Under the pieces are notes generated by a model. That model saw only the letters and a program-made list of their open reading frames with translations, was not told the origin of the DNA and ran no database searches. Both the position numbers and the translations under genes were made by a program. Shown here piece after piece: positions 47,557-55,381 of a stretch of DNA of 64,000 nucleotides (position 1 is its first letter; every line of letters begins with the position of its first letter). The stretch covers positions 1 through 64,000 of the IMG/VR virus record IMGVR_UViG_3300017963_000253, one strand, 5' to 3'. The stretch comes from a virus.

Positions 47557-50480
47557 GAAGTCCACGTGTTAAGAGACTTCAAGAGAACGGGTTTCGATCT
47601 GGAGCTTCTCTTGTAGCTGATGCGGACACTCAGGCGTTTGCGGAGGATCAAGTAGAGCACCGCGCGCAGTACCAGCAGACCGCTGCGTCCGTGGAGGAGG
47701 TCAAGGACAAGCGGAGCGTTGAGGACCTCCAGGACGCTACGGACTTCGACGACTTGAAGAAGGCGGCTTGGACCTTCAATCCGGGGACGGAGTACTACCA
47801 CGGGTGGTCGGAGGGAAACGACATAATCTTACTTCGGAGGGATCCGGAGACGGGGCGGCGGATCCGGGAGATTCACCCGTTTGAGTGGTACTTCTACGTC
47901 ACTCGGGAGGACTATGAGAGTGTACCCAAGGATTCCTGGGATTGGCTCTGTAGTTGTGGAACGCTCGCGGAGAAGGTGGTTCCGGACGAGAACTATCCTG
48001 ATTTGTACTATCGGGTTTACGTAAAGAACCCTGTTCCGAAGTTGGATAAGAAGAGGATCTTTTCGAATGTCGGAGATCCGGATCGTGGTGCGAATTGGGC
48101 GATTCCTTTCTATCGAGGTGAGAGTTCAAGATCTATCAGATGGCCACGGGACCGGGAGAAGTGGACGAGAGTTCACAAAGTGATCAATTGGTGTGAGCGA
48201 AAGGGAGTGACACCGTTGGAGGCGGATCTTACGCCGAAGCAGCGGTTTCTCACGGATTACGATATAACGATCACTCCGAAATTTCGGATAGGGTTCTTCG
48301 ATATTGAGACGGATGACTCTGTTGGAGGGTTCGATAAGAAGGAGCAGTGTCGAATTCTCTCAATAGCTTGGGAGGGGGACCGCTTCGAGGAAGATCCAAC
48401 TGATTGTGGATTCTTGTTGCTACAGGAGGAGACGGACGAGGCTGAGAAGAAGTTGCTTTTGGAGTTCAAGCGTAGTTGCGTCAATAAATACGACGTATTG
48501 TCGGCTTGGAATGGGACTGGGTTTGACTTTCCTGTTCTATTCTATCGGTTTTGGAAGCACAAAATTCGAATCGACTGGCGTTATCACCTCTTTGCAGATC
48601 CGCTTCCTATCTTCAAGCGGCACTACGTTAGAGCCGGAGGGGATGCGATTTCCTACTCCCTTGATTCTATCGGGGAGAAGGTTCTGAAGATGAATAAGAT
48701 CGACTGGAGGACGATCTTTCGGAAACGTCACCCTGGGGTGGTCCCGAAGTTCATCAACCTCTACCGGCACGACCCGGAGCTTTTGGAGGAGTACAACCGT
48801 CTGGACGCCACAATCCTCCGGAAGCTGGAGGCGTTCACCGGGTTCGTGGCGATCGAGCAGATCTTCTGCCGGATTGCGAACGGGTTCCCGAACGATTTTC
48901 AGATTTCGACTAAGGTGGACCAGCTCTTACTGAAGAAGGGGTTCAAGGAGGGGCATCACTTCCCGACGAGATACTGGTCTCCTGGTAAGCCGGAGAAGTA
49001 CGAAGGAGCTTACGTATTTCCGCCGGTTCGCGGGATGCACCGGAACGTTGCCGCGTTTGACTTCAAGAGCCTGTACCCCTCGATGATCTCCAGTTTCAAT
49101 ATCTCCCCGGAGACAATCGTGAAGGAGGAGAACAGGGCGGATTTTGAGGAGAAGGACCTTTGCAGGATCCCGGAACTTGATTTGGAGCGGGAGGACGGGG
49201 ACGGGGAGATAGAGGTCTTGCAGAAGGGTGGTTCCACCTTCAGGTTGGACAAGCAGGGGTACCTCTCGCAGATGTTTGAGCGTACTTTGATGAGGAGGAA
49301 GAAGTACCAGGACCTTCAGAAGGAGCGTTTGAAGGTCACCGGGACGACTCAGGACGATCTCTTCCTCCTCTACTATCGCTTGGCTTACTCCTTCAAGCGG
49401 TTGGGGTTATCCTTCTACGGAGATATCGGGAACTCCAGGTCCAGGTTCTACGACACTGAGGTGGCGGAGGCGATCACTCTCTCTGGTCAGTTCTTTATCA
49501 AGGAAACAGCTAAATACGCCCAAGAGTGCGGAATGATTCCACTTTATGGGGACACCGATTCCATCTACGTCCAGTTAGCACCTACTGAACAGGAGTGGGA
49601 TTCGCAGGAGGAGCGGATCGCGGAGTTGAACGAAATTGGGGAACGCTTCGTGGAGTATTGTCAGGAGCGTTATCTGAAGATCCTCAAGGAGCACAATTGC
49701 AACCTGGATTGGAACCTTATCTTCCTGGAGTTCGAGGACACCTACGACCGGATTTTCTTCATCGTCAAGAAGCGGTACGCCGGGAGGATGCTCTCCCACA
49801 AGGGGGGGAAGACGGACCACGTGGAGGTCAAGGGTCTCGAGGTGATGCGGAGCGATTGCTCCGGGAAAACGCGGGCGCTTCAGCAAGCGGTGTTGGACGG
49901 AATTCTCATGACGGGGATGACCGCGGAGCAGCTGGAGCGGGAACTGATAGAGCCGGAGTTCAACAGGTGCGTCTCCGGTGAACTTACCGTGGACGAGGTC
50001 TGCATCGGGAAGGGGATCTCCAAGGAGCCGGAGAAGTACAAGACGACCCCGCTCCACGTGGCTTTGGCACAGGAGATCAAGGACCACGGGCGGGAGTTCT
50101 TCGTTGGGATGAAGGTGGAGTACGTGGTCACCGGGGTGAAGCCGAAGCTCCAGGGCGTGACGCGAGAGGAGTACGAGGACTCGAACGGGGAGTTGGTTTA
50201 CGACCCGGAGTACTACTGGGATCGGGTGGTCTACCCCGCCTCGATGAGGATCCTGGAGGTCTGTTACCCGGAGAAGGACTGGACTCGCTGGAAGGTGGCG
50301 GACAATCGGAGGCGGCGGAAATTGGTGGACCGCTACAAGATCTGGTTAGCTGACCCGAAGCGGGTAGAGAAGGCGCTCCTCCAGATCCGGGAGAATAAGC
50401 GTGGACTCCTAGGACCGCCGGAACTGGCGGAACTCCGGACCGCGCCCCGCGTCCGCATCTTGGATAGGAGTGAGGGATGA
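47553..50480 (+). CDS. Family B DNA polymerase
   Basis: A 975-residue product overlapping the previous stop (ATGA). The 3'-5' exonuclease motifs are seen: F-F-D-I-E-T near 247-252 and Y-N-R-L-D-A-T near 417. Polymerase motif A is F-D-F-K-S-L-Y-P-S (Asp 503), motif B-like L-G-L-S-F-Y-G-D near 625, and motif C Y665-G-D-T-D-S. K-K-R-Y-A-G near 747 is the KxY motif. It replicates the phage genome. The first ~30 codons share the AT-rich composition of the upstream cassette and the rest is GC-rich, so the 5' end looks chimeric. Confidence 0.93.
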   Translation: MRSPRVKRLQENGFRSGASLVADADTQAFAEDQVEHRAQYQQTAASVEEVKDKRSVEDLQDATDFDDLKKAAWTFNPGTEYYHGWSEGNDIILLRRDPETGRRIREIHPFEWYFYVTREDYESVPKDSWDWLCSCGTLAEKVVPDENYPDLYYRVYVKNPVPKLDKKRIFSNVGDPDRGANWAIPFYRGESSRSIRWPRDREKWTRVHKVINWCERKGVTPLEADLTPKQRFLTDYDITITPKFRIGFFDIETDDSVGGFDKKEQCRILSIAWEGDRFEEDPTDCGFLLLQEETDEAEKKLLLEFKRSCVNKYDVLSAWNGTGFDFPVLFYRFWKHKIRIDWRYHLFADPLPIFKRHYVRAGGDAISYSLDSIGEKVLKMNKIDWRTIFRKRHPGVVPKFINLYRHDPELLEEYNRLDATILRKLEAFTGFVAIEQIFCRIANGFPNDFQISTKVDQLLLKKGFKEGHHFPTRYWSPGKPEKYEGAYVFPPVRGMHRNVAAFDFKSLYPSMISSFNISPETIVKEENRADFEEKDLCRIPELDLEREDGDGEIEVLQKGGSTFRLDKQGYLSQMFERTLMRRKKYQDLQKERLKVTGTTQDDLFLLYYRLAYSFKRLGLSFYGDIGNSRSRFYDTEVAEAITLSGQFFIKETAKYAQECGMIPLYGDTDSIYVQLAPTEQEWDSQEERIAELNEIGERFVEYCQERYLKILKEHNCNLDWNLIFLEFEDTYDRIFFIVKKRYAGRMLSHKGGKTDHVEVKGLEVMRSDCSGKTRALQQAVLDGILMTGMTAEQLERELIEPEFNRCVSGELTVDEVCIGKGISKEPEKYKTTPLHVALAQEIKDHGREFFVGMKVEYVVTGVKPKLQGVTREEYEDSNGELVYDPEYYWDRVVYPASMRILEVCYPEKDWTRWKVADNRRRRKLVDRYKIWLADPKRVEKALLQIRENKRGLLGPPELAELRTAPRVRILDRSEG

Positions 50481-51076
50481 AGCGCGCAAGGACCAAGAAG
50501 CTCAGCTCTAAGGCGGCGCTGGAGGAGCACCAGAAGCGGGGGGAGCGGTTCGGCTTCCTCCGGCAGCGACTCGCCCGGGTGGACGTGGAGGAGGTCTGGG
50601 AGACCCTGGAGGAGGCCCTCTCCCTGGGGGAGGGGCGGGGGAACGCGGAGCGGATCCTCCGGGCGCTGGATACGACGGAGGCCAACCTCCGGCGGGCCGG
50701 GATGCTCCTCCAGGTCGCGATCGAGGAGCTGGACGAGTTCGACATCCACTGGAGGGCCGCTTACGCGGAGTGGTCCCGGCACGCGCGGGACGCGCTGGAG
50801 CGGGACAAGAAGGAGAAGCGGATGTCCGGTCAGATCACCACGGAGGTGATCGAGAACTGGATCGCGGAGAACCTCCCGGACTACACCCAGTGGAGGCGCG
50901 CTCGCCGGGACCTGGAGCGCAACCGGAACTTGATGAAGCACATGTTCGCCGCGTGGGAGTTCCGCTCCGCCTCTCTTCGGAAGCAGGCGGATCTGGTGGA
51001 GCGGAGACGCGGCGTGGACACTAATATGCTGCCCCGGAGGGGCGAGAGCAAAGGAGAACGACGTGGGACTGAGTAA
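50477..51076 (+). CDS. Coiled-coil protein, possible recombination mediator
   Basis: A 199-residue helical product, ATG overlapping the polymerase stop. Residues 120-180 (TTEVIENWIAENLPDYTQW, then R-R-A-R-R-D-L-E-R-N-R-N-L-M) have the rhythm of UvsY-like mediators and related phage proteins found beside RecA-type genes. The two downstream genes are a gp32-like candidate and a UvsX-like recombinase, an order consistent with the mediator idea. No proof from motifs. The next start lies inside its last 14 bases. Confidence 0.55.
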   Translation: MKRARTKKLSSKAALEEHQKRGERFGFLRQRLARVDVEEVWETLEEALSLGEGRGNAERILRALDTTEANLRRAGMLLQVAIEELDEFDIHWRAAYAEWSRHARDALERDKKEKRMSGQITTEVIENWIAENLPDYTQWRRARRDLERNRNLMKHMFAAWEFRSASLRKQADLVERRRGVDTNMLPRRGESKGERRGTE

Positions 51077-52472
51077 AGAGCAGCGCCTGGAGCGGGCGCG
51101 GAAGCGGCACGAGCAGCTCCGGAAGGCGACCAAGACCCGGGGTCTGACGGACCGGATGGACTGGAAGCCGAAGTCGAAGATCGTCCTTCACCCGGATTCA
51201 GACATCGTGGACCGACTCCGCGTCTGGTTCCCCGTCCTCCTGGAGGACGACGAGGAGAAGGAGGAGAAGCGCGGGAAGAAGGGGAAGAAGGGGAAGAAGG
51301 GGAAGAAGAAGCGGAAGAGCAACGTGGTTAACATCCCCTTCAACGTCCCGGACGACCCGGCGCTATGCCCGTTCACTCAACTCCGGGAGAAGCTGGAGGA
51401 GGACGAGGAGATCGACGAGGAGGATACGGTCATCTCCGTTGGGAGCGGGCGGGACAAGGTCGAACTCTGCAAGGGGGAGATCCTCGCCTGGGACGGGTAC
51501 GACTTCCGGAAGAGTTTGAAGCCCCAAGCGGACTTCGTCACCGTTGCCGTGAAGATCGAGGACGCCAAGAAGAATCGCCCGGATACTCTGAAGGCGGAGA
51601 CGCTCGCCGCCGCCAAGTCCCTTGGGAACGAGATCCGGAAGGAGATCGAGAGCGAGGTGGACGAGGGCGGAGAGGAGGCGTCCCCGTTCTTCGTTCCGTA
51701 CCCGTTTCTGATCAAGTTTGATGAGGCGGAGCGCGGGTCTGACATGTACTCCGCGCGGGCGATGTCGAATAAGGTCTCCGAGGTAGAGGAGGACGTGGAA
51801 CTCCAGGAGATCCTGAACGCGGAGCCTCCTTCTCTGGAGTCCGAGTTGGAGTTGGCGGACCTCGAGAAGTGCGTGGAGATGATCAACGATGCCATCGTGA
51901 TAGATGGACTCTCCGTGGAGCTGAAGGGGGAGGGTCGGAAGCGCCGCAAGAAGAAGCAGGAAGAGCAGGAGCAGGAGGAGGAAGAGCCGAAGGAGGAGGA
52001 GGTCGAGGAATCGGAGAAAGAGGAACCGGAGGAGGAAGAGCAGGAGCAGGAGGAGGAAGAACCGGAGGAGGACGAGGAGGAAGAGCAGGAGCAGGAGGAG
52101 GAAGAGCCGAAGGAGGAAGAGGAGGACGAGGTAGCGCGAGCGGAGAGGATGCTTGCGGAGGCTAAGGCAAAGAAGGAGGCCAAGGCAAAGAAGGAGGCCA
52201 AGGCAAAGAAGGAGGCCAAGGCAAAGAAGGACTCCGAGGCAAAGAAGGACTCCGAGGAGAAGCCGAAGAAGACCGCGAAGCGGAAAAAGAAGGTCGAGAA
52301 GAAGAAGGTCGAGAAGAAGGAGGACGGGGAGGAACTTGGTTGGGAGCCGGGGGAGGATGAGGATTTCGACATCTGTCCTAAGTGCCGGAAGAAGGTCCCT
52401 ACGGACGCGATGGAGTGCCCTCACCCCACCTGTGATGCCGTCTACGCCCCGGAAGATGGGGACCCGTTCTAG
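51063..52472 (+). CDS. gp32-like ssDNA-binding protein candidate with repeats
   Basis: A 469-residue product, GTG start. Residues about 28-270 look like the structured core (DWKPKSKIVLHPDSDIVDRL, then N-I-P-F-N-V-P-D, then L-C-K-G-E-I-L-A-W, P-F-F-V-P-Y-P-F). Residues about 300-365 are almost only Glu, Gln, Pro and Lys in E-Q-E-Q-E-E-E-E-P repeats, then come A-K-A-K-K-E repeats to 400. A zinc ribbon (C-P-K-C ... C-P-H-P-T-C) closes the chain. Acidic tails are common in ssDNA-binding proteins; the assignment is tentative. Confidence 0.55.
   Translation: MGLSKEQRLERARKRHEQLRKATKTRGLTDRMDWKPKSKIVLHPDSDIVDRLRVWFPVLLEDDEEKEEKRGKKGKKGKKGKKKRKSNVVNIPFNVPDDPALCPFTQLREKLEEDEEIDEEDTVISVGSGRDKVELCKGEILAWDGYDFRKSLKPQADFVTVAVKIEDAKKNRPDTLKAETLAAAKSLGNEIRKEIESEVDEGGEEASPFFVPYPFLIKFDEAERGSDMYSARAMSNKVSEVEEDVELQEILNAEPPSLESELELADLEKCVEMINDAIVIDGLSVELKGEGRKRRKKKQEEQEQEEEEPKEEEVEESEKEEPEEEEQEQEEEEPEEDEEEEQEQEEEEPKEEEEDEVARAERMLAEAKAKKEAKAKKEAKAKKEAKAKKDSEAKKDSEEKPKKTAKRKKKVEKKKVEKKEDGEELGWEPGEDEDFDICPKCRKKVPTDAMECPHPTCDAVYAPEDGDPF
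51944..52260 (+). repeat. Low-complexity tandem repeats in ssDNA-binding candidate
   Basis: Two arrays: GAGCAGGAGCAGGAGGAGGA-type Glu/Gln repeats (about 51955-52130) and a 15-18-base unit containing GGCAAAGAAGGAGGCCAA repeated four or more times (about 52165-52240). Each preserves the reading frame, so the number of copies could change without breaking the gene. Confidence 0.7.
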
Positions 52473-52474
52473 GG

Positions 52475-53611
52475 ATGGCGGAGAAGAAAACCCGGAGGAC
52501 TAAGGCGGAGGGGGGTTCTCCTCCGTCTAAGTCCCCTCCGGTCTCGAAGAGGAGCAAGCAACTATCCCGGGCGATCCGCTCGATGGAGGGCTTTCAGATC
52601 TGGTCGGAGGTTCCGCCGCCGCTGGTCTGCCCTACCAGGATCACCTCCCTGAACCGCGGGATGAAGTGCGGGGGGATCCCCGGGGGGATGCTCGGGGTCC
52701 TCCACGGACCGTCCCAGGGTGGGAAGACGCTCCTCCTCGCGGAGATCCTCTACTCCGTCTGGGCCTCTGGGGGCTGGGGACTCTTCGGGGACGCGGAGTG
52801 TCGCGGGGTGGACCTGAAGTGGTTCTCCACGATTTGCGGGTCCCTGGACGAGGTGGCGTATTGTAAGCCTAAGACGTTCGAGCAGTTCATCGCGCAGGTT
52901 GAGGAGTTCCGCGGGAAGTTCCGGGTAGCGAAGGAGAAGGGGGAGGTCCCACCCGGGGCGTTTCTGGGGATCGGAATAGACTCCGTCAACCGGCTGACAC
53001 CGCGGACGGAGCTGGAGGAACTTCTGAAGGGGAAGGTGGAGGCGCGGGGGTACCCGCTCCGGGCGCTCCTGACCTCGAAGTGGTTGGACAAGATCATCCC
53101 GACGTTGGAGCGGGACGAGATCCTAGCCTGCGTGATGCGGGAGGGGAAGAAGCTGGACGCGATGCCCGGGCAGAAGACCTACACGGTCAAGGGCGGCGTT
53201 GCGGCGATCTACGACGGGGGTTGGATCCTCCGGGTAACGTCCGCCACTAAGATCCGGGCGGAGGACAAGGGAGAGAAGAAGGGACCTTTGATTGGGGAGA
53301 AGCACGAGATCGAGGTCCTGAAGAACTCCCTGGGGCCGCACCTGGAGGAACTGGCTTATTTCTACTCCTCCGTCGGGGCGAAGAATCAGACCCCGTTGGG
53401 GTTGGACTTCGCGCGGGAGGTCCGGGAGGAGAGTCTGACCCGCGGCTTAGTGAAGTACAAGGCGTCGAAGGGGTACTTCAAGGACGGGGAGGTCATCGCG
53501 GCTAGTAAGAGGGATTACCTCAAGTGGCTCCAGTCTCCGGCGTCGGACGGGGAGCTAAACTGGTACAAGGTATCGGAGGAGCTGAACGGTGAGTTCAACG
53601 AAGAAGGGTAG
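52475..53611 (+). CDS. RecA/UvsX-like recombinase
   Basis: A 378-residue product, ATG 52475 two bases after the previous stop. Walker A is G-P-S-Q-G-G-K-T near residues 79-86, and the neighbours L-L-A-E-I-L fit a RecA core. G-I-G-I-D-S-V-N-R near 166 is the Walker B region with its following loop. A basic Lys/Arg-rich N-terminal tail and an extended C-terminus are also present. It would catalyse strand exchange with the flanking ssDNA-binding and mediator candidates. The N-terminal tail is unlike that of bacterial RecA. Confidence 0.85.
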   Translation: MAEKKTRRTKAEGGSPPSKSPPVSKRSKQLSRAIRSMEGFQIWSEVPPPLVCPTRITSLNRGMKCGGIPGGMLGVLHGPSQGGKTLLLAEILYSVWASGGWGLFGDAECRGVDLKWFSTICGSLDEVAYCKPKTFEQFIAQVEEFRGKFRVAKEKGEVPPGAFLGIGIDSVNRLTPRTELEELLKGKVEARGYPLRALLTSKWLDKIIPTLERDEILACVMREGKKLDAMPGQKTYTVKGGVAAIYDGGWILRVTSATKIRAEDKGEKKGPLIGEKHEIEVLKNSLGPHLEELAYFYSSVGAKNQTPLGLDFAREVREESLTRGLVKYKASKGYFKDGEVIAASKRDYLKWLQSPASDGELNWYKVSEELNGEFNEEG

Positions 53612-53900
53612 TACTGCGGCGGGGAGGTTAGCGCTGTTTACCGCGGCGCTGAATTACGCCAAGGACCTGGGAAGGGCGGATCCACTGGACGTGAATCAAA
53701 TTTTGGGGCGTGTAGTCCGGGCGGTCAATGGAGTTGGGGACTTCCCGGAGGACGACCGGAAGCTGGTGAAGCTCTCCGCCGCCGCGGTCGCCTTCTACCG
53801 GGAGGTCCGGCGGATCTGCGCCGGTCCCGTAGAGTTGGATCTCCGGGAGGAGGAGGTCCTTCAGGCGGTCCTCCAGCACCTCCGGGAGGCGGGGAACTGA
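53589..53900 (+). CDS. Hypothetical helical protein
   Basis: A 103-residue product, GTG start within the last 23 bases of the recombinase gene. Helical with A-A-L-N-Y-A-K-D-L-G-R and a Glu-rich end. The nuclease gene starts two bases after it. Unknown function; context suggests recombination or repair. Confidence 0.6.
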   Translation: MSSTKKGSTAAGRLALFTAALNYAKDLGRADPLDVNQILGRVVRAVNGVGDFPEDDRKLVKLSAAAVAFYREVRRICAGPVELDLREEEVLQAVLQHLREAGN

Positions 53901-53901
53901 G

Positions 53902-54663
53902 ATGAGGCTCCTGGTCAGCGGGGACAAACACTTGGGGTTGATCTCGGACGGGATGGAGCGCCTCGAGGAGCAGGCGCGGGTCCTCCGGGGGATAGTCAAG
54001 ACCCTGCTGGAGGAGGACCCGGACGTCTTCGTGGACCTCGGGGACCTCTTCCACGTCCCGAGACCAAGTCCCGCCGTCTACGTCCTGGCGTTGAAGTACT
54101 TCTTCGAGGTGAACTACTGGGCCTCCAGGAAGGGAAGAAGGGCCTTCTTCCTCGCGGGGAACCACGACAAACCGACGCGGGGGGACGTTCACGCCCTCTC
54201 TCCCCTGAAGGAGGTCTCCGAGTTGTTGGACTGGGGGGTCTCCAGTCCCGTGATAGACCTCCCGCTGATGGTGGAGGGGCGGAATTTGAACTTGATCTTC
54301 CTCCCGCACGTGACGGACTTCGAGGCGCTAGTGAACAGTGTTGGGGGGAAGAACGCGGAGGAGTACCTGGAGGAGTTCGCGGAGGTCTCCCTCCGGGATA
54401 CGGGAGTGAAGAAGATCCTGGTCTTCTCCCACCTGGAGGTCCCCGGTGCAACTGCTTCCGTGGACGAGACGGTGCAGCGGGACGTGGGTCTCTCCGTTCC
54501 GCGGTCCCTCTTAGAGGCGGAAAACGTCCTACGGGTCTACGCGGGTCACATCCACCGGTATCAGGAACTGGAGAAGGTGACCGTGGTCGGCTCCTCCATC
54601 TACGTCGACTTCGGGGAGGCGGATGACCCGAAGGGGATGATCCTCTCGGAGGTGCGGACGTGA
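53902..54663 (+). CDS. Mre11/SbcD-like nuclease (calcineurin-type phosphoesterase)
   Basis: A 253-residue product. Metal-binding motifs lie in order: G-D-K-H near 7, G-D-L-F-H near 47, G-N-H-D near 90, S-H-L near 175 and G-H-I-H near 214. These match the calcineurin-like phosphodiesterase core of Mre11/SbcD and T4 gp47. Its Rad50-like partner lies 0.7 kb downstream. Together they would process DNA ends for recombination-dependent replication. Confidence 0.9.
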   Translation: MRLLVSGDKHLGLISDGMERLEEQARVLRGIVKTLLEEDPDVFVDLGDLFHVPRPSPAVYVLALKYFFEVNYWASRKGRRAFFLAGNHDKPTRGDVHALSPLKEVSELLDWGVSSPVIDLPLMVEGRNLNLIFLPHVTDFEALVNSVGGKNAEEYLEEFAEVSLRDTGVKKILVFSHLEVPGATASVDETVQRDVGLSVPRSLLEAENVLRVYAGHIHRYQELEKVTVVGSSIYVDFGEADDPKGMILSEVRT

Positions 54664-54887
54664 AGAAGCTGGTGGAAGAGAAAGAGACCCAGCCGGACCG
54701 GGTCTGGATGACCCTGGAGCGGAAGTACCGGGTCGCGCAGTACGAGAGCCTTCAGGTCTCCCTCGGTGCTTCCTCCAACGTGGAGCCGGGGGAGAACCTC
54801 TCCGCGGCGCAGAAGCGGGTCTTCTCGCAGCTCCGGGAGGACTTCTACGACGTCGTCGACGTGATGAGGGAGGCGGAGGGGATCTGA
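54660..54887 (+). CDS. Small hypothetical protein in nuclease operon
   Basis: A 75-residue product, GTG start overlapping the nuclease stop (GTGA) and overlapping the next gene's ATG by one base. It shows W-M-T-L-E-R-K-Y-R-V and then G-A-S-S-N-V-E-P-G-E, a pattern I have not linked to a named domain. Probably a small accessory protein. Confidence 0.58.
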   Translation: MKKLVEEKETQPDRVWMTLERKYRVAQYESLQVSLGASSNVEPGENLSAAQKRVFSQLREDFYDVVDVMREAEGI

Positions 54888-55381
54888 TGCCGCGAAAGAA
54901 GAAGCTTCGGAAGACGCGCTCGGAGGTCAAGGTCTCCGGGATGAGAGTTCGGTCCGCCGCGGAGGTGAGCTGCGTCTCCGGGCCGGTCTCCAACCGACTG
55001 ATCCGAACCGGCGCGGACCCGACGGTGGAGGTCACCTTTGAACTTCCCGCGGACTGGGACGGGAAGTTCCCCCTGGACCCCGGGGCGGTGAAGGGGACGC
55101 GGGTCAAGCCGGTAGTGGTCCTCCCGGAGGAGTTGGTCTCTGGGGTAGATAGGCACGCTCTGAGGACCGCCATCCTGGACGCCGGGGCGCTCTACTGCAA
55201 GGTCCCCTTTCTCCGGGTGATCCGGAGGAAGCAGACGCGGGACCGGAGGCACGCCCCGGACCTCCCCCTGGAGGAGTCCCTTCGGATCTTCGCGGAGGAG
55301 ACCAAGACGGAGGATCCGGAGGAGGTCGTAAAGTTCGCGGCGGCGCTGGCCCGGGAGGCGGACGCGGGGGCTACGGAATGA
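54887..55381 (+). CDS. Hypothetical protein between Mre11- and Rad50-like genes
   Basis: A 164-residue product with a basic start and a middle part of beta strands (P-T-V-E-V-T-F-E-L-P-A-D-W, then R-V-K-P-V-V-V-L-P-E-E-L). The C-terminus is an acidic helix. ATGA overlap with the Rad50-like gene. No domain is recognised. The position between the two nuclease subunits suggests a function in the same complex. Confidence 0.6.
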   Translation: MPRKKKLRKTRSEVKVSGMRVRSAAEVSCVSGPVSNRLIRTGADPTVEVTFELPADWDGKFPLDPGAVKGTRVKPVVVLPEELVSGVDRHALRTAILDAGALYCKVPFLRVIRRKQTRDRRHAPDLPLEESLRIFAEETKTEDPEEVVKFAAALAREADAGATE

